NCBI RefSeq assembly: GCF_040183065.1
Contig: NC_091120.1
Location: 78,749,208 to 78,813,207 of the forward strand
Direction of reading: 5' to 3'
Source of the DNA: Periplaneta americana
Lineage: Eukaryota > Arthropoda > Insecta > Blattodea > Blattidae
DNA length: 64,000 nucleotides
Shown: positions 54,274 through 64,000 of the stretch, one piece after another
How the letters are laid out: each line of letters begins with the position of its first letter
Numbering within the stretch: position 1 is the first letter of the stretch
The notes under the pieces: generated by a model
Seen by the model: only the letters and a program-made list of their open reading frames with translations
Told to the model about the DNA's origin: nothing
The model's database searches: none
Made by a program: the position numbers and the translations under genes

Positions 54274-56167
54274 CAGTAAAACCTCGTTATTCCGGACTAG
54301 GCCTAATTGCAAGATAAGTTGACCGGTTTAACGAATGTCCGAATTAACTGTGAAATAACCTAAAACAGGCATGTCAGAAATCAGGCTCTAAATGTGCAGT
54401 TATGTGCGCGGATCGCCGGTCTGTGCAGGTTGCAGCAATCGAGCGTTGTTCTTACCCGTTCTTAGCTGGAGGGGTGTACAATAATCTATTCTGCGCTTCT
54501 AGGGTTGGATTAAATAGACATTTGCACACTATAAACATAGTTAGCAGAACGAAAAAAAACATATATTATCAGTGTGTATATTTTACAATTATAATACAAG
54601 AAACTTTAGGCTTACTCAGTTATACTTCACAAAGTAGTGGTTTGTAAAGCATAATTTATTAATATGATTTTATACAGTATTTGAAGAAAAAAAATTGCAG
54701 TAATTTCGAAACAACAAGAAACGAACAAATATTTCATTTTACGTAGTAGGTACTAATTATTTTAAAGTTATAGACCCTACTCTTTCATTGTTCGTCAAGC
54801 ATTATTATTTACTGTGACCATTGGTGTACAAATGTTGAAGAAAATATTATAGGCTACTCCCAATTAATTACATGCAGTAGGACATTGTGAAGTTTTTACA
54901 CTGAAATCAGTTCTTTGCTGTATGTCAATATAAATTAATATTAATATTAATATTAATAAATATAAATTAAGCTTAGAATTTAAATTCACATATAGTTTAT
55001 TTGAAAACGTTGAGAGCAAGTATCGAAAAGTTGGGAGCGTTACTCAAAGAAATTAAAAGTGCAGTTTACAAGCTGTGAAGTGACGATATTCTCTTTATGT
55101 CAAATTTAAATATTTATTAATATAAGGATATTGAATTAATATTGTGTCGTGAAATGGAAAATTTTCCATTATATATTTTTCCAGAAAATTTTTCCGTCTT
55201 GCAAATAGTTGTTTTCTTCTCTCCTTACAACCTCAAAAGCCTCACATGTATTCCTCACTATGTTCTCATCACTTACCAGTTTATGAAATGAAAGTCGTAA
55301 GTCGTCTAACCTTTGATGGCTTTGTTAGTACAGACTCCAAAACAACGCCATTGTAAAGTACGTTTTGCTGTGAGAGTACTGATTAAGAAATTAGCGCTGG
55401 CAATATCATATTTTGAGAACTTTACTTCTCTGATCTAAATTGTCACCTCACAACACTATTACCTCGACATAGGCTGATGAAAGTCTTTCATTTTAAAATA
55501 ATTATTATTGTTGGCTGAGGAAAACACTATAACAATTATGTTGCATGATTCGTAATTTCTCTTCTTCGTTATCTGTGAACTCCTCACTTTATTTATCATA
55601 ACTCATTCACAGACACGGCCAAATCGGCACTCGTACTGAAACTGTCTTACTGAAACAAGAGCTGCTGCAGGTATTGTATAGCCCTGTCGCGTTCCCCTCC
55701 ATGGCGATTCACTCCCTCCAGGTAGGGGAATAGAGAGTGCACATCGCACAGAGACAGTTGCACAATGTGCACGACTGCACAATGTGCAGGGTTTTGACAT
55801 GCCTGACATAAAAGAACAGTAGAAATTACATTAAAACTCCATTTATAGCAAGAAAACACGTTTTTTATGGTGTATTTAAAGAGTATAGGCCTAAATACAC
55901 TATACAGTACAGTAAAATGTAAAGTAATACATACAATGCAGTACATACGTAATACCCACAATTATGATGTGCCCGACGGACCTCCAAACTTGATGGATTT
56001 TCTTTATTTTTAATACTATAGGTTTAATATTGTAATTTCATAGTTTCAATATATAAAAGCAAGTCTTAATAAACAAAGTTCTTTAATTTTTCCAAACTCA
56101 TTGGTTTTGTCTGTCCGGATTAAGTGAAGTCCTCCTTATCGGGGTCCGGATTAACGAGGTTTTACTG
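54274..56167. mobile_element. pogo/Tigger-type transposon
   Basis: Ends CAGTAAAACCTCGTTATTCC and complement CAGTAAAACCTCGTTAATCC, then GGAC (one mismatch in 24). TA precedes the left end; the right flank reads TG. These ends are typical of pogo/Tigger elements. Size 1894 bp, but I find no intact transposase. The minus frame 55647-55961 contains DVHSLFPYLEG, which might be the remains of a C-terminus. Confidence 0.8.
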
Positions 56168-56489
56168 TGTTGACATCTGCCTAATGGCTCTCAAGATTGT
56201 CGACTGTTGAGAAGCTTCGGTGCTCCTATAAAATACAAATATTCTTTATATGCGATATAGTTATTCATGACTGTGTGCTCGTAATTGTGAATTGAACCTC
56301 AAACTCTGCGTTTGATTTTCTTTATAATTCTTCATTACTATATATTTCTATATGTCTCTAGAAAGGATGATTCAGGAGGAAAGTGCCACATGTTGAGGGG
56401 TAATAGTATGGGCGATTCTAAAGAGAAAACATTATACAAATTAATGTGTCTTATTGTCAACGCTTTTTGGAGACTATGGAACCCAATCT

Positions 56490-56800
56490 TTTAAAAAAGA
56501 TTCAATTTTAAAATATTTCATATTTTGAATGTGATTTGTAATTTCATTATAAAGTCTTGGGCCGAAACTATCAGCATTCTTAAGTGCTGTACTTGTAGTC
56601 TATGACATTTATGCTCAATCAATGGGAAAGTAGACTTCTGTCTTCGAGAGTGATATTCATATCGATTAGGTATTTTATGTTTTATTTTATTCGTGTGATA
56701 GTAAGTTAGTAAACTATATTTATAAATTTTATGCCATCCTAGCATTATAAATAGGTTGTTACTACATCCTATTGTCGTAATCGGCTTATTATGAGACACG
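56490..56800 (-). pseudogene. LINE C-terminal fragment, distal part
   Basis: Minus frame 56518-56799: YKYSLLTYYHTNKIKHKIPN, RYEYHSRRQKSTFP, then in broken frames a segment like the YxGPKxYNxLP ending of Jockey-type LINEs. Likely the continuation of 57350-57653, separated by about 550 bases of other sequence. Confidence 0.5.
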
Positions 56801-57349
56801 TGTCAATAATAGCAATGACGTATTTGCTATAACGTAATACCGGAACGCTTGGGTGGGGTTGCATGCAACTCGTCAGGTCATCTTGCTTACCGCTTCTACG
56901 CGCCACGTAACAAGGAATGAAATGCAGGACAGAAGGTAACACATCATTTATTTCCAATCTTTATCAATTTTGTCTCACTTTTGTAATCTCATATAAAACA
57001 ATTCTGTGGTTCAGAGGAACTATATTAACAAAATAAAGTAACATTTCTAACATAAAATTCTATACCTAAGGTATAGCTAGAGTTTGTAATACCTGCAATG
57101 TCATCCATTTCACTTTATTCAATGCCAATGCCAGGCGTAACTAATCGATACGATCAATACAAACATATCAACACTTATGTCAGCTATGGATGCCGAATTA
57201 TTTCATAACTTATTTCCTACAATTTATAATGCTAAGATGCCATTAAGTGTTGTATCCAACTCGTGGATAATCTTATTATGACACTCGTGAAAATTGTCCC
57301 ACGAACGATAGCCATACCATAATCATCAAGATTATCTACTTGTTGCATA
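56801..57349. other. Unassigned sequence between two LINE pieces
   Basis: Probably an insertion in the LINE. I could not find its ends. Confidence 0.35.
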
Positions 57350-57653
57350 AATAACTATTTTAAATAGTTAATACTTTAAAATCTGTATAAATTAAATTTT
57401 TTGAGTAATCCATATTTTTGGTCAGACAAATTTTTATTAATCTTCCGTGTAATAAAATTAATGGATTAAGTACAGATGATGCTACTCCACCCCATTTTAT
57501 TATACCATATTTTATTAAAGATTGTACTGAAGCTAAAAATATTACTCTCAATGCCTCCTTACTGATAAAATATCGAAGTATGATGCGTTGATAAATTGCC
57601 TCTCTTATATTTGTACACATGAAATCACATAAATAAAGAAAACCAAATCTCAA
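57350..57653 (-). pseudogene. LINE C-terminal fragment, proximal part
   Basis: ISKEALRVIFLASVQSLIKY, GIIKWGGVASSVLNPLILLH, GRLIKICLTKN: the conserved YGIIxWGG region following the RT domain in Jockey-type LINEs. The ATG is internal. Confidence 0.78.
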
Positions 57654-58197
57654 GAGGATCGAAAAACATGTTACTAAACGACAGACTTACATACTGAGAC
57701 ATGACTATGATGATAACAAAAAACATCCTCAAATTATTATTTTTATTTATCTTGTGGTGTAAATATAAAGTAAAACCCTACAGGAATAAAACTTCCAATT
57801 TTAAAAGGCATTCTCTGCAATTGAGTTACGACCATTATTCGAGGTTACAGTATGGAAATACGCTGGCTTATAACGTACGTGGGTGGCTTGAGGCACGAAT
57901 GGAACTACGGAAATTTATAATAAAACCTCAGAGTCTGAAGTTGGTCATTAATTCCCTTTTATTGGAGCGATGGAATTATTAAATTTTAACATATTAAACG
58001 AGACAGAATATTAAATGCCTTCAAGGAATATTTAGTTTTGAACTTCAGTACATATCCAATAATAGCACATTCCCTCAAGTATTTATGAATTTTCCGTCGG
58101 AGGTTCCTATTGCATTTCAAATAATTGTTGACAGACATAATTAAAATGTATCACATGTTTAATATAACAGAAGAGATCGGTTTAATGGCAGTGTGTG
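57654..58197. other. No gene seen
   Basis: A 93-codon + frame (57701-57982) is not recognised. Confidence 0.35.
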
Positions 58198-58199
58198 GT

Positions 58200-58455
58200 A
58201 AAACATACACACCCCGGAGCAGACCTTCTCGGGGAAGGACTTCTGCCTCGGACCGTTAAGGGAGCCTTGGGTGGGTTGCCGAAGCAGGAGTGGTACATGG
58301 ACTCTGTTGGCTATAGGGACCGGCCGTTAAGGGGGTCAAGTGGTTAGGTCGATGCGCGTAGAGGTTCGGTGGGCACGCAACTCATCCCAAATAGGAGGGT
58401 GTGCTATAGACCTCAAGATCGTAGTGCGTGGGATGTTCCCTCCCTCCCTCCTAAC
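58200..58455. other. GC-rich island of unknown nature
   Basis: From CACCCCGGAGCAGACC to TCCCTCCCTCCCTCC, visibly GC-richer than its surroundings. GACCGTTAAGGGAG and GGCCGTTAAGGGGG repeat inside it. No good frame or tRNA-like box. Possibly a retroposed RNA or an unknown SINE. Confidence 0.4.
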
Positions 58456-58648
58456 TGGAAGAAAAAAAGAAACATACACACAAAACAAAATCTCGCGAAA
58501 AGTAACTTTCTTTTAATCACAAGATATTTCAAAATTTTCTAGCACAGAGTGATCCAAATTTTAGAGACAAACTTCAAGTGATGTTTCTTGGTCTTATGGA
58601 CAATACGTCCGAAAATGCAGTTAACACACAAAATACAGTAGGATTTAC

Positions 58649-58663
58649 ATACTTACTTACTTT

Positions 58664-58705
<42 letters not shown>
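58649..58705. repeat. (TTAC)n, tail of LINE copy Y
   Basis: TTAC units directly at the 3' border of the antisense LINE, so this is its short-repeat tail. RTE-type LINEs end in such repeats. Confidence 0.93.
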
Positions 58706-59285
58706 GGCTTTTAAGGAACCCGGAGGTTCATTGCCGCCCTCACATAAGCCCGCAATTGGTCCCTATCCTGAGCAACATTAATCCAGGATCTCCATCATAT
58801 CCCACCTCTCTCAAATCCATTGTAGTATCTTCCCATCTACGTCTCGGCCTCCCCAAAGGTCTTTTTCCCTCCGGTCTCCCAACTAACGCTCTATATGCAT
58901 TTCTGGATTCGCCCATACGTGCTACATGCCCTGCCCATCTCAAACGTCTGGATTTAATGTTCCTAATTATGTCAGGTGAAGAATACAATGCGTGAAGCTC
59001 TGCGTCGTGTAACTTTCTCCATTCTCCTCTAACTTCATCCCTCTTAGCCCCAAATATTTTTCTAAGCACCTTATTCTCAAACACCCTTAATCTCTGTTCC
59101 TCTCATAGTGAGAGTTCAAGTTTCACAGCCATACAGAACAACCGGTAATATAACTGTTTTATAAATTCTAACTTTCAGATTTTTTTCACAGCAGACTAGA
59201 TGACAAAAGCTTCTCAACCGAATAATAACAGGCATTTCCCATATTTATTCTGCATTTAATTTCCTCCCAAGTGTCATTTATATAC
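58706..59285 (-). mobile_element. LINE 3' end (copy Y), uninterrupted
   Basis: Frame 58740-59084 reads MFENKVLRKIFGAKRDEVRG, EWRKLHDAELHALYSSPDII, RRLRWAGHVARMGESRNAYR, GKRPLGRPRRRWED. The RLRWAGHVxRM and GRPRRRWxD signatures mark the C-terminus of a common LINE ORF. It has none of the three insertions of copy X (6935-8078). RTE-like by its tail. Confidence 0.9.
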
Positions 59286-59329
59286 AAAATAGGATTTACG
59301 TTGTAAAAATGAAAGACAGACATATATAC

Positions 59330-59650
59330 ATACCGAGTCCGGTATATGCTCGAAGTGTTCCCCACAGAGTCTCAATGGAACTAACCGCACATCGTGTCAT
59401 GAACAGACTCAGCCTTTCCGGTCTATATCCGCATGCACATGTTGTTTCAGAGTTAGCTTATCAAGAACCTGCTCAGTGGATAATAAAATAATCCTACTAG
59501 CAAAAACCGAGGGGCTTAGGTAGTCTGGGGAACGTGCGGGTCACGCGACAAAAAATTCCTCAACCAATCTATGTTCCGGAGAAAGTGCCGTTCAGATACT
59601 CGTCAACAGTACCACAGGAGTGGGCTGGAGCTTCATCATGTATCCAGCCA
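59330..59650 (-). pseudogene. ITm transposase remnant
   Basis: In broken minus-strand frames: MKLQPTPVVLLTSI (in another frame HDEAPAHSCGTVDEYLNGTF), PARSPDYLSPSVF, and the ending CGEHFEHI. These match the second- and third-catalytic-acid regions and C-terminus of a mariner-like transposase. Heavily decayed. Confidence 0.55.
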
Positions 59651-61683
59651 TATGCCTCGTTTTATTGGCAATACAGCAGAAATTGTTTCCAATGTAGGCT
59701 AATACTAAGAATCAATTATAAATAAAAGGCATATGAAGAATTCCACATCATCCTGAGAATTAAAGCTGTAGCACTAACCACAGGACAGGATTACCGTGCA
59801 AGTCGCCTGGATCACATCGGCGTAAAACGGAGCCCGATGTGTTCATTGTGTTTTCAAGAGACATTGATGAAAAAAAAAACATCTAATTGGTTGTGCAGCA
59901 TTAATAAGAAACAGCATAAGCAGTTGATAATATAAAGTAAGAAGTAGACTGTAAACTCTTAAATTCCTGCCATCGGAAATAAATATTGAACTTCGTCTTA
60001 ATAAATACCTTGATTTTACTTATAAATTTGTTGGAATAAAAAATTAGAAGTTGTCACTGGGGATGGAAGTTCGGACACAGAACCTATGAAGTTAACTTCG
60101 TCGCGTATTATACAAACTGTGTTGTTTACATCAACTGCTATGCTTGAATCAAAAATTTGCTCGGTATAATCAGGTGACTAAAACAAACGCACATTTACGA
60201 AAGCGACTTACCTCATTCTCTTCTTTGTAAAAAAATGGTGATACATTTTAAATAAAAAGTGGTGTATTTTAATGGCGAAGTGCATCAACATCGGTTTAAA
60301 GTGCAATAGTCAAAGGTTACGAAATGACAATTAAACAGTAACCGTGGTTAAAATGTAATTTCTGTGCACCATTCTTAATCACTAATTACTTAAACATGGT
60401 TAGCTGACAGCTCATTTAACCAGTGTAAAGTCTATGATGATACACTGTTTTTACAAAATGACTAAAGGAAAGCATCCATTCCTCTGCAAAGATAATAGTC
60501 AACGTCTAAAAACGGTTATACTTACTGCATTCTATATGGAAACGAACGTGTCTATATTTTCGCGTTGCATTTGTTTGCCTTCGGGCGCTGTTATGTTTGC
60601 GAGTTGCATGTTTGTTTTTCAGTGTAGATAGGGTAAAATCGTACAAAATTGAAAATTAAATGCAAAAATGATTATATCACAAGTGGGATGGAAGTATTGA
60701 TAGACTTAATTACTATATTTAAATATATAATGTAATATATGAAAATATGAAATATCCATACAAGAAAAAGGTGAAGATTAGTAGGAAAGTGTGTACGATC
60801 TAGGACCCCGTTCATACCAGAGAACTGTGCATTATCCTAAGATCCATCCATAACCTCTTCGTTCAATCAGTCACGTAGAGAAAGAGATAATCGAGTGTTC
60901 CGTCTTAAAATATAGAAAATATCAGTTGCATAGAACTGTAATATAAGCAGCCGATCCATAGGAGAAATACGACTGTTTTTGTGTTATTTTAAGTGACCCA
61001 TTTGTTACAGCAGAAATAACACTGTAGATTTTGATAAACGAAACCATTCCTGAAATTTTCTGTCCCCTCATTTCTCGTAAGAATTCTTTCTATCCATTAA
61101 AGGAACTTCAATATCACCATAACGTCTATCAAAGTAATTCAAGTACTGTACAATAATAATCGTTTTCGAAATAATCACCTGTGAATCTGGCATCCATTTT
61201 GCTTTATTTGGCCTCCTAATCACTGGTTATCTCCTTTAACTGCTCGAATATGGCCGAATAGAGATTACCGTGGTTAACCTCCTATTCAAGTCCTAACCGA
61301 TGTCGATGCACCGTAAAAATGCTTAACCAGGGATTAGGTAGCAATTTTAACAGCTGTTTACACTAACCGACGTTGAGGCACATGGGCATTAAGTGTCACT
61401 AATTTTGTTGCAATGTACAACTGTGTATATTAGTAAATTTTCCAATTTAAACCTCTTTCGATTGTCACTCAAATAAGAAAACGTTCTTTCGACATCTCAC
61501 ACAATGTTATTGGTGCGAATTTAAAATAGTTCTTATTTATAATAATCCTTGTGCCTGTTCGTTCACTATTTAGTTCATATTGCACTTCACAGAGTTTCGA
61601 ATATGCAGGATTTTTTTCAAGAACACTCTTCAGTTTTAATTTAACCTAACTCTTTTATTATTACCAACAGCTGATCATACAGA
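59651..61683. other. No gene seen
   Basis: About 2 kb of AT-rich, unassigned sequence. Confidence 0.5.
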
Positions 61684-62080
61684 ATTTTAAGTTATTTCAT
61701 AATACGAGGGTAAGTATAGTGTACGCATTGTTTTTGGAGTGAACAATTTTCTAGACGTAGGCCTATACTTTTCAATGAAGTGTTTAAAAGACGCATTCTC
61801 AAGTTTGCGGAACGAAATATTCGCACATATCAGCATCAGACACAAGTCATAATAAAAAGTGAATTGATCCGAAATCGAATCACTAAACAATTTCAGATGT
61901 TCGACGTGTGTTTTTAGACTAACAATGTTTTTGTAAATCATGGCGCTCTTTAAGTTTTATGTCTAACTTACACACTTTACACCGTGATATATTTTTGTCC
62001 TTGACTGAGAAATCATCTCCGAAATCTTTTACTAGCTCAGGCAAAGTTGCAGATTATATTGATGGCATTTTAATACATCT
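61684..62080 (-). pseudogene. hAT-type (CGGBP1-like) transposase N-terminus with BED finger
   Basis: ATLPELVKDFGDDFSVKDKN, ISRCKVCKLDIKLKERHDLQ, KHC: two cysteines and a histidine of a BED-like zinc finger. After a frameshift near 61930: SLKTHVEHLKL, FTFYYDLCLMLICANISFRK, LENASFKHFIEKYRPTSRKL. The order (finger, DLCxALxxANIP-type helix, FxxFxEKY) is that of CGGBP1-like hAT derivatives. Only the N-terminal third is present. Confidence 0.72.
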
Positions 62081-62518
62081 TCACAGTAGGCCTACCTTCA
62101 CTAGATCACAACTGAACTCCTTACGAAAGGTTTACTTTTTAAACAGAAAATAGGCGTGCTGTGTCGAAACAACCTTTCAGAATGCAGTAAATAATACAAA
62201 ACCCACACCCATTTAACTTCGAATGAACAGACTTCCTTTCATGCGATGTCTTTCATTTTGCATACGAACATAAAAGTACATCAGTAAACTAACGTCATCA
62301 TGTAGCCACTGTTCCTTAAACCTGTAGCCGCCACTAGGGAATGATTTGGTGTTCAGATTTAGTTCCCTAATCACTGTTACATACCATGGAGGAGTACGTA
62401 CTGTGGGGAGCTAACGAGAAAGTCTATGCGAAGTGTATTTTAATTAGTTGCGCTGCGGGGACGTATTGATGAATGGAGCACCGCTCTTCTTAGAACTGAC
62501 CAGAGATAAGATAAATTG
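62081..62518. other. No gene seen
   Basis: Unassigned. Confidence 0.35.
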
Positions 62519-62526
62519 TTATGAGT

Positions 62527-63460
62527 AGAGCCCGGATGTTAGGCAAAATGCCTTTTTTTAAACTGAGTGTATGTATGAAAGACCTATTAGAGATGAACAC
62601 GTTTCCACACATTTGGGGATAATAGGCTCAATTTTTATTTTGCCTTTTATGCCTATTTTAGCTCGCGTTGCCTATTTTAAGGTTAAATGCCTTTTTAGCC
62701 TTTTTACGTCGTCATTGTACATTTTATATATTTTTAATGCATTTTAAATAAGCCGCATCTAAATTATATCAAAAAACAAAAAGAACGATTGTACAAATTA
62801 AAAATATATATTCACCTCACACAAATATTTGCTGAGAAACATATTCTCCAGCAATACATATGTTTCCAAGAAGTCATAAAATTTTCTCCACTACCGATTC
62901 CATCTTTTATGTCACTTAACAAAGATATTCGAACAGTATAACCTTCAGTGCTCAGGTCACTTCGAGGTTCACCAACGAAAGAAAGGGGACGAGGGAAGTA
63001 TTAAAAGCAAGTCTCCAGGTCCCGTTACTGTTGTCGTTTGCACGCGCAAGTCACGCGAACTTTGAAGTCTCCAATCCCTTCTCACACCCCTCTTTTTGAG
63101 ACAATACACATTCGGTTTATCCCGATCTCTGAAAGAAAGTAGAGACAGTCCTTCTGAAATAAGTTGTTTTAAGCTTCGCTTCAATCACTTCAGTAGAAGT
63201 AGAAACATCTTTTTCACCATGAAAAACGTTCTCTCTGACAGGCGGCACACAGTTAACAACTTAAAAAAAAAAAGCATCTTGTTGTGACATGTAAGCAAGG
63301 AAAGTGAGTACCGTATGGAATAGTTTATTAAGTATGTGTATATTTTTTGTCTGTTTCCATCAATAATAAATGCCTATTTCATTGCTTATTTTTACTATTT
63401 TTAGTGCCTATATGCCTGCCTATTTTAACCAAAATAAATGCCTAAACATTTAGGCTTTAG
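62527..63460. mobile_element. hAT-type non-autonomous element, TTATGAGT duplication
   Basis: Flanked by TTATGAGT at 62519-62526 and 63461-63468. Ends share AGCC-ATGTT-AGGCA (left AGCCCGGATGTTAGGCA; right complement AGCCTAAATGTTTAGGCA). Both sub-terminal regions are packed with ATGCCTATTTT-like motifs (left 62549-62705, right 63370-63445). No complete gene; the 71-codon minus frame (62969-63184) is unassigned. Confidence 0.8.
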
Positions 63461-63477
63461 TTATGAGTTATGACCCT

Positions 63478-63525
63478 TATTCATTCATTCATTCATTCAT
63501 TCATTCATTCATTCATTCATTCATC
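63478..63525. repeat. (ATTC)n, tail of SINE S8
   Basis: Tandem ATTC at the 3' side of the antisense SINE. Confidence 0.93.
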
Positions 63526-63797
63526 ATTCATTCCTTTTATTTCATAGATCTTACATGAGCAATGTAGCTTTAAGTTGTGGAAAAAGGCAAAATTTTACAA
63601 TATTACAATTACAATTTTTACAAATCAAAGGGGTTGATATCGAGGACTCGCCATTGACCATCCGGCTTCTGTCCCACGGCTGTGGAAAACTCGGAAGAAA
63701 CCAAACACCAAAGGGGGATCCAACCCAAACCCCAACACAGCTCCGGATCAGCAGCCCAGCGAGTCTGCCGACTGAGCTACATCGATGGCTCTACTAA
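63526..63797 (-). mobile_element. tRNA-derived SINE S8 with (GAAT)n tail
   Basis: Minus strand: GAGCCATCGATGTAGCTCAG (A box), TTGGGGTTTGGGTTGGATCC (weak B box), TTGGTTTCTTCCGAGTTTTC, then a 3' end TCTATGAAATAAAAGGAAT joined to (GAAT)n. Confidence 0.75.
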
Positions 63798-64000
63798 AAG
63801 TATACAATACATAGCCAATCAGATTATTAAATTTACAAACGCAAACGATCATTCATAAGTTGAGCTATATGTATAACACAAAACAAGTAAGTTAATTAAA
63901 TTTAAGGCATAAACAATTCAACCAGTTGTGATATACAGAAATTGATAATATATATCATGCAAACTACTTCAAATTACAAACACATACAATTTATCAACAG
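63798..64000. other. No gene seen
   Basis: AT-rich to the window end. Confidence 0.4.

Overview
This window looks like nuclear DNA of a large, repeat-rich insect genome. A cockroach or a close relative (Blattodea) is my best guess, from the style of the degraded LINE families, the many ATT-type microsatellites and the conserved insect tyramine/octopamine-type receptor. The species is inferred, not shown. There are no operons, CRISPR arrays or other prokaryotic features.

One gene is clearly intact: a single-exon biogenic-amine GPCR on the + strand (17797-19242), which I call tyramine receptor 1 (TAR1/Oct-Tyr type). About 3.3 kb around it (16465-19743) is free of recognisable transposons. It is the only part of the window that looks under selection.

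Almost everything else is transposable-element debris and simple repeats. 1-4.3 kb: a 24-bp minisatellite, three copies of a dispersed repeat each joined to an (ATT)n array, a hAT-type pseudogene and a 249-bp MITE. 5.3-5.7 kb: pentanucleotide arrays. 6.9-8.1 kb: a LINE 3' end carrying three separate MITE insertions that can be resolved base by base against an uninterrupted copy at 58.7-59.3 kb. 8.3-11 kb: a small TA-flanked transposon, then a foldback element holding a near-perfect 220-bp palindrome built from two head-to-head tRNA-like units, then a LINE fragment. 11.5-16.5 kb: microsatellites, two tRNA-derived SINEs, a dead LINE reverse transcriptase, a second degraded head-to-head tRNA-like pair and two foldback elements.

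19.7-28.7 kb: a TA-flanked transposon with the two ends of a transposase gene fused, a hAT element with an 8-bp target duplication, and a nest of elements bracketed by GGGCCTGTTTCATAAA-like ends. 30.1-33 kb: a Penelope-like element with a GIY-YIG domain and a hammerhead-like motif, then an almost complete Tc1-like transposon. 34-48 kb: foldback and TA-type elements, one with repeated subterminal motifs, SINEs, and two LINEs head to head. 49.7-50.9 kb: a GA-rich minisatellite. 51.7-53 kb: a broken multi-copy protein family. 54.3-56.2 kb: a pogo/Tigger-type element. 56.5-63.8 kb: LINE remnants, transposase remnants, a BED-finger hAT fragment, a hAT element with an 8-bp duplication and a SINE.

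The mobile elements do not form a pathway. What links them is nesting: many insertions have recognisable target duplications, and several have an uninterrupted copy within the window, so insertion order can be read. Coordinates of degraded elements are approximate unless target duplications are stated.
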